The notes below the pieces were generated by a model, which saw only the letters and a list, made by a program, of their open reading frames with translations, was not told the DNA's origin and searched no databases. A stretch of DNA of 64,000 bases, taken from the NCBI RefSeq assembly GCF_035594125.1, contig NC_087151.1, positions 17,605,001 to 17,669,000 of the forward strand. The letters run 5' to 3'. Shown piece by piece: positions 9,895 through 21,023 of the stretch. This stretch comes from Scylla paramamosain. Its lineage: Eukaryota > Arthropoda > Malacostraca > Decapoda > Portunidae. Numbering within the stretch: position 1 is the stretch's first letter; every line of letters begins with the position of its first letter. A program made the translations under genes and the position numbers.

Positions 9895-11235
9895 AGACTT
9901 ATATACAGGTTAGGCACTGGTCTTGTGGAATGAACATTAATACAATAAAACATTAATACAATAAAACACCTCTTGAGGCATCAATCACTAAAATTATAGA
10001 GGTATTATATGTCCATGTACTGAAATACTCTGAATTTCAAGCCTTATGTTTTTGTAAACACACACATGTAAGCCTATCACATCATGTGTAAGCTTGGAGG
10101 TGATTGGCTGTTCCCTATCACCAGAACCCTCAGGCAGTTACCAGCTACAACAGCTCATGTACCTTACCAGGCCACTGCTGCATCATTGCTGAATACCGAT
10201 TTACCATCTCTGGTACCGGCATGGTAACTTGGCCCTCATACAAGGATCTAGTTGATTAGTTTGATAAATCCAGGTAAAAACAGTCTGCCCATGCCAACAT
10301 GTTTCAGCCTGCTTCCACTGTGCATGGTTACACTTGTTTATATGGTGTAATTCTTGGCGAGGGTCAGCGCTGATTGGTGTCAATTGCTCATGCAAGAAAA
10401 CCAGCATTCTCTTTGTATGCACCCTAAAGAAATTTGCTGCTTTCACATCACTAGCAACAGCTTCAACATTGACCTTATGGTTATGCAATTTAGCAGAAGC
10501 CTTAAGGGGACACTCACCCCAGTGGGCCAAAAATCTGAACAAAAAATTATATAAAAAAAAGTATAGGAAACTAAGACTTGAAACTTTTCAGGCCTTTTTG
10601 GATTATTATCATCTAGTTTGTCCATAGAAAAGAGTGACCTAGGTCATTACATCATGACGCTCTGATGTAATTCGCAATTATTTGACTTAAGTGTTCTCGA
10701 GGCTACACTAATTATCCTAAAATAAAGTTATTTGGGTTGTAAAAGGTCATTTGTTATCTAAACATTTCACCATTTTTTTTTTTTTTTTTTACATCATAAA
10801 ATATTGCCGCATCATGTCAGCCAAAAATGTAACCAACATTTTTCACCTTTTCTCTGACCTGTCTTTTTTTGCTTCACATTTTCTAAAGAATCAAAATGGT
10901 CAATGATTTCCTTTGTCATGAACAATAGATACAGCATTTTCTAAGGAAATCTGATGAACTGTTGATTTTGTGGAAATATTTAAAAGTAAAAAAAACATTT
11001 TGAGTTATGGCCATCAAAATATTGAAGTGTCTCAATCTCTTTTATTTATTCAACAATTTGAATGTTATTTATGTATGTAACTCTTGAATACAAGAACATG
11101 AAGCACTTAGAATCATCACATTATTCTAATATTTACTACTACTTGTCCCAGGCCTTTTATTGGTATCTCCAATGCCGTGGAAAAAGCAGTTACAGGCAAC
11201 ACACCAAGCAGTCCATTTTCTTGCATCTTTACTGG
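9895..11235. other. AT-rich stretch, no gene recognised
   Basis: No coding frame here looks conserved. A 16-bp unit (attaatacaataaaac) is doubled near 9941-9966 and a poly-T run lies near 10772-10791. The segment 10485-10520 (TTAAGGGGACACTCACCCC side) is partly inverted-repeated at 15131-15160, suggesting two remnants of one old repeat. Confidence 0.5.
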
Positions 11236-14200
11236 TATTTTAAAATCATCATGGCGACTCCTACACCAGCCTCGGAGTCCTCATCTGGGGAGGGGACCAC
11301 GAATGTCCCCAGGTCGGACTGCCTTTCTGTCGATGACCCTAAGTGTCTTGACACCCCCTTCAACTTTTTTTTTCATTAACTTCTGCAACATTCACAGTCT
11401 AAGATATAATTTTCAATCTGTAGAACACCACCTCTCCTCTTCTAAACCTCATCTTCTTTTCCTCACTGAAACTCAGGTGTCTGAGGCAACTGACAGTAGC
11501 CCCTTTTCTGCTCCCTCCTACTTTCTCTATCCTCATTTTCGATCCAAAGCTGGATGCTGCGTTTATGTGCGCATTGACTTAACCTGCTCTCGTGCCCACG
11601 CTCTTGAATCTTCCGAGTTTTCCACCATCTGGCTATGACTACAGAGTCACTTCAAACTAAATTTATCTGTGCTGTATACCTCTCACCTAACTCCTCTGAC
11701 TATAAGAAATTCTTTGACTTCTTAACTTCCAAAGTGGAGCACATTCTGACCCTCTTCCCTTTTGCAGAGATCTCCATTCTTGGAGACTTCAATGTTCACC
11801 ACCAACTTTGGCTTTCCTCTCCCTTCACTAACCATCCTGGTGAACTAGCCTACAACTTTGCTATCCTCCACGACCTAGAGCAATTAGTGCAACACCCTAC
11901 TTGTATTCCTGGCCGTCTTGGAGATACGCCCAACATTCTTGACCTTTTCCTGACCTCTAATCCTTCTGCTTATGCTGTCATCCTTTCTTCTCTGTTGGGC
12001 TCCTCCGATCACAATCTCATATCTGTATCTTGTCCTATCGCTCCAATCCCTCCTCAGGATCCCCATAAGCGAAGGTGCCTCTGGCGTTTTGCCTCTGCTA
12101 GTTGGGGGTACCTGAAGAGATATTTTGCTGATTTTCCTTGGAATGACTACTGCTTCCATGTCAGGGACCTGTCTTTGTTTGCTAAGCGCATAACAGAGGT
12201 GATAGTGTCTGGCATGGAGGCGTACATTCTTCACTCTTTTTCTCGTCCTAAACCTTCTAAACCTTGATTTAACACAGATTGTTCTCGTGCTATACATGAT
12301 AAAGAGGTAGCCCACAGAAGGTACTTAAGCCTTCCATCACCAGAATCTCATGCACTTTATATTTCTGCCCAGAACCATGCCAAGTCTGTTCTCCAACTAG
12401 CTAAAAACTCCTTCATTAACAGAAAGTGTCAAAACCTTTCAAGATCTAACTCCCCTCATGACTTCTGGCATCTAGCCAAAGATATCTCCAATAACTTTGC
12501 TTCTTCTTTCCCTCCTTTATGTCAACCAAATGGCACTACTGCTATCACATCTATTTCTAAAGCTGAACTCTTCGCTCAAACCTTTGCTAAAAACTCTACC
12601 TTGGACGATTCTAGGCATGTTCCTCCCTCTCCTCCACCCTCTGACTACTTCATGCTACCTATTGAAATTAAAATTCTTCGCAATGATGAATTTTCTATGC
12701 CCTCACTGGCCTAAACTCTCGGAAGGCTTATGGACCTGATGGGGTCCCTCCTATTGTTCTCTGAAACTGTACCTCCGTGCTTGCACCTTGCCTAGTCAAA
12801 CTCTTTCAGCTCTGTCTATCAACATCTACCTTTCCTGGCTGGAAGTTTGTCTACATTCAACCTATTCCTAAAAAGGGTAACCATTCTAATCCCTCAAACT
12901 ACCGTCCTATTGCTTTAATTTCCTGCCTATGTAAAGTTTTTGAATCTATCCTCAACAGGAAGATTCTTAAACATCTATCACTTCACAACCTTCGATCTGA
13001 TTGCCAGTATGGGATCCGTCAAGGCCACTCTACTGGTGATCTTCTGGCTTTCCTTACTGAGTCTTGGTCATCCTCTTTTAGTGATTTTCGTGAAAGTTTT
13101 GCTGTTGCCTTGGACATATCAAAAGCTTTTTGATAGAGTCTTGCACAAAGCTTTGATTTCCAAACTACCCTCCTACAGCTTCTATCCTTCTCTCTGTAAC
13201 TTCATCTCAAGTTTCCTTTCTGACCGTTCTATTGCTGCTGTGGTAGAAGGTCACTGTTCTTCTCCTAAATCTATTAACAATGCTGTTCCTCAGGGTTCTG
13301 TCCTGTCACCCACTCTCTTCTTATTATTCATTAATGATCTTCTAAACCAAACTTCTTGACCTATCCACTCCTACGCTGATGATACCACCCTGCACTTTTC
13401 CACGTCTTTTCATAGACGTCCAACCCTTCAGGAAGTAAACATTTCAAGCAGGATTGCCACAGAACGCTTGGCTTCTGATCTTTCTAAAATTTCTGATTGG
13501 GGCAGAGCAAACCTGGTATTGTTCAATGCCTGAAAAACTCAATTCCTCCATCTATCAACTCAACACAACTTTCCAGACAACTATCCCCACTTCTTCAGTG
13601 ACACTCAACTGTCCCTCTCTTGTACACTGAACATCCTCAGTCTGTCCTTTACTTATAATCTGAACTGGAAACTTCACATCTCATCTCTAGCTAAAACAGC
13701 TTCTATGAAGTTAGGCGTTCTGAGGCGTCTCCTCTAGTTTTTCTCACCCCCCCAGCTGCTAACTCTGTACAAGGGCCTTATCCATCCATGTATGGAGTAT
13801 GCTTTACATGTCAGGGGGGTTCCACTCATACTGCTCTTCTAGACAGGGTGGAATCAAAAGCTTTTCGTCTCATCAACTCCTCTCCTCTAACTGACTGTCT
13901 TCAGCCTCTCTCTCACCACCGCAATGTTGCATCTCTAGCTGTCTTCTACCGCTATTTCCATGCTAACTGCTCTTCTGATCTTATTAACTGCATGCCTCCC
14001 CTCCTCCCACGGCCTCGCTGCACAAGACTTTCTTCTTTCTCTCAACCCTATTCTGTCCACCTGTCTAATGCAAGAGTTAAACACTATTCTCAATCATTCA
14101 TCCCTTTCTCTGGTAAACTCTGGAACTCCCTGCCTGCTTCTGTATTTCCAGCTTCCTGTGACTTGAATTCCTTCAAGAGGGAGGTTTCAAGACACTTATT

Positions 14201-14326
14201 CATCAGTTTTTGACTACTGCTTTGATCCTTTTATGGGACTGGCATTTCAGTGGGCATTTTTTTTTTTTTTTTGGATCTTTGTTGCCCTTGGCCAGTGTTC
14301 TTCCTACATAAAAAAAAAAAAAAAAT
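11236..14326 (+). mobile_element. LINE-A copy 3, nearly complete coding region with poly(A)
   Basis: It starts just before the ATG of the LINE ORF (11250) and ends in poly(A) at about 14310-14326 after a 3' UTR with TTTTATGGGACTGGCATTTC. It lacks the 5' UTR of the full copies at 15.8 and 25.6 kb, so it is slightly 5'-truncated. Confidence 0.9.
11250..14213 (+). pseudogene. LINE-A endonuclease-reverse transcriptase, many frameshifts
   Basis: The domain order is a short leader ([15 protein letters not shown]), apurinic-type endonuclease, connector, reverse transcriptase and C-terminal region. Endonuclease landmarks: [33 protein letters not shown] and [12 protein letters not shown] landmarks: NPSNYRPIALISCL, AVALDISKAF, VPQGSVLSPTLFLLFIND and YADDTTLHF. 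The C-terminal part (13788-14213) carries LLDRVESKAFRLINSSPLTD and FIPFSGKLWNSLPASVFP. The frame breaks repeatedly: at a T-run near 11365, at a TGA after RPKPSKP near 12265, and near 12715, 13130 and 13360. It encodes no separate ORF1. Assignment to the jockey group is by resemblance. Confidence 0.85.
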
Positions 14327-14445
14327 AGTAAATACCTCACTGCTGGGGGTCCTCAGAATGTCACTTTATAGGGTAAGGGTATTTCTTTTTTACCAGCAGT
14401 GGGTACCTTCCCTTCCCACCATTATCCATTCCTTGCTAAACATTG

Positions 14446-14476
14446 TCCTTCAGTTACATTGATAAGGGTGCACAAT
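14446..14476. repeat. 31-bp direct repeat, first copy
   Basis: Identical to 15710-15740; it begins TCCTTCAGTTACATTGATAA. Confidence 0.85.
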
Positions 14477-15610
14477 CAGCACCACATACAGTTCCTTTGG
14501 TTCTTTTCTTCCTCTTCTCTTCTCACAACATTCATATTTTCTTTGTTAGTGGATGGGTCAGGCAATGAAGGAGGAGGAGAGGTGGGCAGGAAGGAGATGG
14601 ATGGAGCAGTTTGTCCCTCCTTGGGTGAAAGCAAAAACTAGGCTACATCCTTCTTTCATTCTTCAGTTTTGCACTTCTCATATATTTTAGTAACTGCTTA
14701 GCATTAATTTTCTTCCTCCCATCCATCGTTAAGCGGGTAGAGAGAGAGAGAGAGAGAAGGCAGGGAGCAAGTAGCTACAAAAACCACTTTCATCAAAGGC
14801 ATAGAAGCCACTGACAGTCAGTCACCAAGCAGCCTAGCTGGACATGCTACTTCTTACCAGATACTATCTTACAAGACCTACATCATCATACTTCAAAAAG
14901 TAACAAGATTGTAAGCCTTGCTACCATATTCAGGCAAAAACAAGCTGTATAAGACAACTTTATAGGATCTTTCATGATCTTTCACTTTTGCCTTACACCA
15001 TGAAACATTTAAATGGACTTTAAATCTGTCAATAGTGCCTTTCACAGGAAGTAGATACACTGGCAATTATTTCTAGAAGGATAATGAATACATTACTGCA
15101 CATTTTGAAACTTTTTTTTTCTTTTACCAAAATAGGGTGAGCGTCCCCTTAAATTGCATAAACTAACCCTTACTGGCTGAAAACTCTCCACTTTCACTCC
15201 CTTCTCCCTTTTCACTTTTCAAGGCTTCAAATTCTTTTAGCCTTCTCCTGGATTATTATCACGCTCATTGTAATATGCCATTGATGTTGGTCTTCCAGCC
15301 AAGGCAGTAATAACCAATTGATCTCAATAATTAGACCATTATGCTGCTCACTTATTACAGTTAATTTTTAAGGAGCAGAGCCTTTCACATGTTCAAGGAT
15401 GCTCTCTGTATCACTTTAGAATTTTAGTTACAATTGACTGGCCAAGCAGTCAGCTAGTGTTTGTTGGCCTTTCTCCTTTTTGTGCCCATTTCACTGTCTG
15501 ATTTAACTACCATTGTGACTGATTTTCTTTTCCTCAATTCACTGCCATCAGAAGAGTCTGTCTCATGCTTGGAATGCATAATGAGGCATAAAAAGGGCAA
15601 CTCAAATTAG

Positions 15611-15708
15611 AATAAGTACTAATTCAAAATGACAGACAACTGAGACTGACTGACACAGAATTAATAAGTACTAATTCAAAATGACAGACAACTGAGACTG
15701 ACTGACAC
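15611..15708. repeat. Two tandem 46-bp units, period 52
   Basis: Units 15611-15656 and 15663-15708 are identical (beginning AATAAGTACTAATTCAAAAT), separated by six bases. The second is directly followed by the second copy of the 31-bp repeat. Confidence 0.85.
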
Positions 15709-15709
15709 T

Positions 15710-15740
15710 TCCTTCAGTTACATTGATAAGGGTGCACAAT
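15710..15740. repeat. 31-bp direct repeat, second copy
   Basis: Identical to 14446-14476. It lies 12 bp from the poly(T) end of LINE-A copy 4. Confidence 0.85.
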
Positions 15741-15752
15741 TCTATTGCCACG

Positions 15753-18700
15753 TTTTTTTTTTTTTTTTATGTAGGAGGGACACAGGCCAAGAGCAACAAA
15801 AATCCAATAAAAAAAAATCTCCACTGAAATACCAGTCCCATAAAAGGGTTCAAAGTGGTAGTCAAAAACTGAAGGATAAGTGTCTTGAAACCTCCCTCTT
15901 GAAGGAATTCAAGCCATAGGAAGGTGGAAATACAGAAGCAGGCAGGGAGTTCCAGAGTTTACCAGAGAAAGGGATGAATGATTGAGAATACTGGTTAACT
16001 CTTGCATTAGAGAGGTGGACAGAATAGGAGTGAGATATAGAAGAAAGTCTTGTGCAGCAAGGCTGCGGGAGGAGGGGAGGCATGCAGTTAGCAAGATCAG
16101 AAGAGCAGTTAGCATGAAAATAGTGGTAGAAGACAGCTAGAGATGCAATATTGTGGCAATGAGAGAGAGGCTGAAGATAGTCAGTTAGACGAGAGGAGTT
16201 GATGAGATGAAAAGCTTTTGTCTAGAAGAGCAGTATGAGTGGAACCCTCCCCAGACATGTGAAGCATACTCCATACATGGACGGATAAGGCCCTTGTACA
16301 GAGTTAGCAGTTGGGGGGTGAGAAAAACTGGCGGAGACATCTCAGAAAGCCTAACTTCATAGAAGCTATTTTAGCTAGTGATAAGATGTGAAGTTTCCAG
16401 TTCAGATTATAAGTAAAGGACAGACCGAGGATGTTCAGTGTAGAAGAGGGGGACAGTTGAGTGTCATTGAAGAAGAGGGGATAGATAGATGGAGGAATTG
16501 AGTTTTTGAGGCATTGAACAATACCAAATTTGCTCTGCCCCAATCAGAAATTTTAGAAAGATCAGAAGCCAAGCATTCTGTGGCTTTCCTGCTTGAAATG
16601 TTTACTTCCTGAAGGCTTGGACGTCTATGAAAGGACGTGGAAAAGTGCAGGGTGGTATCATCAGCGTAGGAGTGGATAGGACAAGAAGTTTGGTTTAGAA
16701 GATCACTAATGAATAATAAGAAGAAAATGGGTGACAGGACAAAACCCTGAGGAATACCACTGTTAATAGATTTAGGAGAAGTACAGTGACCGTCTACCAC
16801 AGCAGCAATAGAACGGTCAGAAAGGAAACTTGAGATGAAGTTACAGAGAGGATAGAAGCCGTAGGAGGGTAGTTTGGAAATCAAAGCTTTATGCCAGACT
16901 CTATCAAAAGCTTTTGATATGTCCAAGGCAACAGCAAAACTTTCACGAAAATCTCTAAAAGAGGATGACCAAGACTCAGTAAGGAAAGCCAGAAGATCAC
17001 CAGTAGACAGAACCCATACTGACAATCAGATAGAAGGTTGTGAAGTGATAGATGTTTAAGAATCTTCCTGTTGAGGATAGATTCAAAAACTTTAGATAGG
17101 CAGGAAATTAAAGCAATAGGATGGTAGTTTGAGGGATTAGAACGGTCACCCTTTTTAGGGACAGGTTGAATGTAAGCAAACTTCCAACAAGAAGGAAAGG
17201 TAGATGTTGACAGACGGAGCTGAAAGAATTTGATTAGGCAAGGTGCAAGCACGGAGGCACAGTTTCGGAGAACAATAGGAGGGACCCCATCAGGTCCATA
17301 AGCCTTCTGAGGGTTTAGGCCAGTAAGGGCATGGAAAACATCATTGCGAAGAATTTTAATAGGTAGCATGAAGTAGTCAGAAGATGGAGGAGAGGGAGGA
17401 ACAACCCCAGAATCGTCCAAGGTAGAGTTTTCAGCAAAGGTTTGAGCAAAAAGTTCAGCTCTAGAAATAGATGTGATAGCAGTGGTGTCATCTGCTTGAA
17501 ATAAAGGAGGGAAAGAAAAAGCAGCAAAGTTATTGGAGATATTTTTGGCTAGATGCCAGAAGTCACAAGGGGAGTTAGATCTTGAAAGATTTTGACACTT
17601 TCTGTTAATGAAGGAGTTTTTGGCTAGTTGGAGAACAGACTTGGCATGGTTCTGTGCAGAAATATAAAGTGCATGAGATTCTGGTGATGGAAGGCTTAAA
17701 TACCTTTTGTGGGCCACCTGTCTATCATGTATAGCACGAGAACAAGCTGTGTTAAACCAAGGTTTGGAAAGTTAAGGTCAAGAAAAAGAGTGAGGAATGT
17801 ACGCCTCCATGCCAGACACTATCACCTCTGTTATGCGCTCAGCACACAAAGACGGGTCTCTGACACTGAAGCAGTAGTCATTCCAAGGAAAATCAGCAAA
17901 ATACCTCCTCAGGTCCTCCCAACTAGCAGAGGCAAAACGCCAGAGGCACCTTCGCTTATGGGGATCCTGAGGAGGGATTGGAGTGATAGGACAAGATACA
18001 GGTATGAGATTGTGATCAGAGGAGCCCAACAGAGAAGAAAGGATGACAGCATAAGCAGAAGGATTAGAGGTCAAGAAAAGGTCAAGAATGTTGGGCGTAA
18101 CTCCAAGACAGTGAGGAATACGAGTAGGGTGTTGCACCAATTGCTCTAGGTCATGGAGGATAGCAGAGTTGAAGGCTATTTCACCAGGATGGTCAGTGAA
18201 GGGAGAGGAAAGCCAAAGCTGGTGGTGAACATTGAAGTCTCCAAGAATGGAGATCTCTGCAAAAGGGAAGAGGGTCAGAATGTGCTCCACTTTGGAAGTT
18301 AAGTAGTCAAAGAATTTCTTATAGTCAGAGGAGTTAGGTGAGAGGTATACAGCAAAGATAAATTTAGTTTGAGAGTGACTCTAGTCGTAGCCAGATGGTG
18401 GAAAACTCGGAAGATTCAAGAGCGTGGGCACGAGAGCAGGTTAAGTCATTGCACACATAAACGCAACATCCAGCTTTGGATCGAAAATGAGGATAGAGAA
18501 AGTAGGAGGGAGCAGAAAAGGGGCTACTGTCAGTTGCCTCAGATGCCTGAGTTTCAGTGATGAAAAGAAGATGAGGTTTAGAAGAGGAGAGGTAGTGTTC
18601 TACAGATTGAAAATTAGATCTTAGACTGCGAATGTTGCAGAAGTTAATGAAGAAAAAGTTGAGGGGGGTGTCAAGACACTTAGGGTCGTTGACAGAAAGG

Positions 18701-18990
18701 CAGTCTGACCTGGGGACATTTATGGTCCCCTCCCCAGATGGGGACTCCGAGGCTGGTGTAGGAGTCGTCATGATAATTTTGAAGTTTTTGAGTGAAGGGT
18801 GTGTGTGTTATTAGGTTCTTGTAGTTCTGTGTGGAGGAAGAGAGTTGTCTTTAGAGGGCAGGCTGTGACTGCCACCTTGTGTTGTGAGGTCACAGCTGGG
18901 TTTAATGATAAGTTCACAGCACCCCCTGAACAGTGCTTTAGACCTCACTAGGAGTTATTATCGTTTCAGCAGGTGTCTACTGCCTCCTCC
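15753..18990 (-). mobile_element. LINE-A copy 4, full-length structure
   Basis: Poly(T) at 15753-15768 marks the 3' end. The 5' end at 18990 (complement of GTGTCTACTGCCTCCTCC) is identical to that of copy 5 at 28935, and unrelated sequence follows in both, so this is the true 5' terminus. Length is about 3.24 kb, with about 220 bp of 5' UTR before the ATG at 18771. Confidence 0.92.
15862..18771 (-). pseudogene. LINE-A endonuclease-reverse transcriptase in broken frames
   Basis: The frames, in order, are 18771-18364 (leader and endonuclease start), 18290-17778 (endonuclease with [13 protein letters not shown] and [10 protein letters not shown]), 17717-16881 (connector and RT start, QPVPKKGDRSNPSNYHPIAL), 17025-16435 (RT catalytic part with AVALDISKAFDRVWH, IPQGFVLSPIFFLLF and YADDTTLHF), 16543-16304 (thumb-like part) and 16083-15862 (C-terminal part). 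All motifs are conserved, so the copy is fairly young, but at least five breaks rule out a product. The PQGS motif reads PQGF. One TGA/TAG disrupts the endonuclease near 18364. Confidence 0.88.
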
Positions 18991-19240
18991 ATGATTGACA
19001 TCTTCCTCTGCCACATTCAGCAACTGGTTCTTTTGTATTGCTTTTATTTTATTTTATTATTTTTTCAAAATACAATATATGATATATATTTTTTATTTGC
19101 TTAATTTATTTTGGAAAATGATTGTGTTTGGTGTAGTATGTGTGATGTAGTGCAAGAGATCGAGTGTATTAGAGGGCATGTTGGTATCCTCAGTGTATCT
19201 CTGAAAAAAAATGAGACCACCATAAACCAAGGACTCCCTT

Positions 19241-19284
<44 letters not shown>

Positions 19285-19345
19285 AGTACATATACACAAT
19301 ATTCAACATGCAGAAAAAAGAATTAGAAAATACATTGATCATAAG
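18991..19345. other. Short unique spacer with TA/TG tract
   Basis: No gene. It holds a (TA)n(TG)n microsatellite at 19240-19284. Confidence 0.6.
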
Positions 19346-20181
19346 TACAGTGGAACCTTGGTTCTTGAATTTAATTCATTCCTGAATGCCATTCGAAATC
19401 TGAAATGTTCGGAAAGCGGAACTATTTTCCCCATAGGTATCAATGTGAAATGGATTCATCCATTCACAGACACCCATCCACCCTGTCTTAGTGGCTTATG
19501 ACAGGTTCCCACAGCCAAGATGGTCACTCCACAACATCTCCAGCTCAGAAATTAATTATGACCAGTAAGGAACATGTATGTATTAAATGAACTAGTGACA
19601 TGGAACGTATCAGAAGAAACTGGCCCATACTAAGGCCCATGAAGGTCAAGCAACGCATCTTCCCTTCGACAATGTAGGTACTGGCTCAGACTGTGCCTTC
19701 ATTCCTTGCCACAAGTCACTCGGGAAGGTAAAGTAGGCAGTGGCATGACACGCATGAGTGTTGGTAACAATGCTGTATGATGAATCTGTATTTGAGTGCC
19801 AATTTGTGAAGAACAGCAACATAAAATTTATATTCTCACGTAGTTTAATATAATTAGATAATTTATTTATCTATCTTATTATTTTCTTTTTGGGGTATGA
19901 CCTGGTATTGTGCAAGTATTCAGGTTCAAACAGCTGCACTGTGTCCGTCACCCCACGCGTGGCGTTTTCTGGCCTGGCCCTCATTTTTCTCGATGAACAA
20001 TAGAGTTTTGGGTAGCTTCAGTTATGGACTTTGTGGCTGACGTTCCTCTGCACGTTGGCAGTTTATATTAATATAAGGCAGCCTTTTTATAACTGTTTCC
20101 TTGGCACCTCTTGCCCTACACTGCAGGCAACTCAACAAGCAACAAACAAGAATACAAGAAGTCAATCTAGTACAGTATAGT

Positions 20182-20284
<103 letters not shown>

Positions 20285-20336
20285 GAAAGAATAAGGGAGG
20301 AGGAGGAGGAGTGATGATTCTAGTAAGAAAAACATC

Positions 20337-21002
20337 TTGATAGAAACAGTGGAATATGGTGAAGGGAGGTCAGAAACATTGAGTGTGGAGATCAAGATCC
20401 AAGGACAAGAAAGCAGAAAATTTATTGTTGCGTACATGCCTCCAAAGACCAACACTTGGGGGACTGATGATTATAAGCACATGCAAAGCGAGTTCATAAA
20501 AAGTATAGATGACATGCTAAAGATAAGAAACAAGGTGTTACTAGTAGGAGATTTTAATAGCAAGGAGATGAACTGGGGGGAGATGGAGGTGACAGGGATT
20601 GCCAGTACATGGAGTGAAGAATTTTTACAGACTATGATGGTAAACATGATGGATCAATGGGTGAAAGAAAATACTAGGTACAGAGGGGAAGATGAACCAT
20701 CACTACTAGACTTGGTTTTTACAAAAAAGCCAGAAAATGAACCAAGTATAGAATATTTGTGCCCAGTGGGAAAAAGTGACCATGTGAAGATGGAGATAGA
20801 GATCAAAGAAGAAGTGCCAAAATTCAATGAGGAATATAAAAATGAGAGAAAAAATTATGCCAAGGCAGACTTTACAGGGTTAAAGAAATTCTATGGAGAG
20901 CTTGATTGGAGTAATTTATTAAGAGGTATGGAGGTGCAGAAAAAATATGAAGTGTTTTTAAGCAAGTTTAGAGAAGGTGTTGAAAGATGTGTGCCAAGAT
21001 AA
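20337..21002 (+). pseudogene. LINE-B endonuclease domain (partial)
   Basis: The 221-codon frame carries the second half of an apurinic-type endonuclease: FIVAYMPPKTNTWGTDDY, KVLLVGDFNSKEMNW (catalytic GDFN), PSLLDLVFTKKP and VGKSDHVKMEI (SDH catalytic motif). The first half (ending GGGVMILVRKTS) is in another frame at 20295-20337 and is cut by the CA tract. The frame ends at a TAA (21000-21002) that lies in the same frame as the RT ORF starting at 21024. The two were therefore one polyprotein split by one nonsense codon. Confidence 0.85.
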
Positions 21003-21023
21003 AAGGTAAAAGAAAATAAAAAA

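Larger units (their letters stand above)
14327..15752. other. Non-coding stretch between two LINE-A copies
   Basis: No gene recognised. It holds a short AG tract (14744-14757), a 31-bp direct repeat pair (14446-14476 and 15710-15740) and a 46-bp unit repeated twice with period 52 (15611-15708). Confidence 0.6.

Noticed and set aside
10201..10542. 113-codon minus-strand frame
   Set aside because: No recognisable domain, no repeat relationship and no splice or codon pattern supporting it.
17709..18149. Plus-strand frames complementary to LINE-A endonuclease (also 27628-27918)
   Set aside because: Recur in each LINE-A copy only as the antisense of the real ORF; no independent motif.
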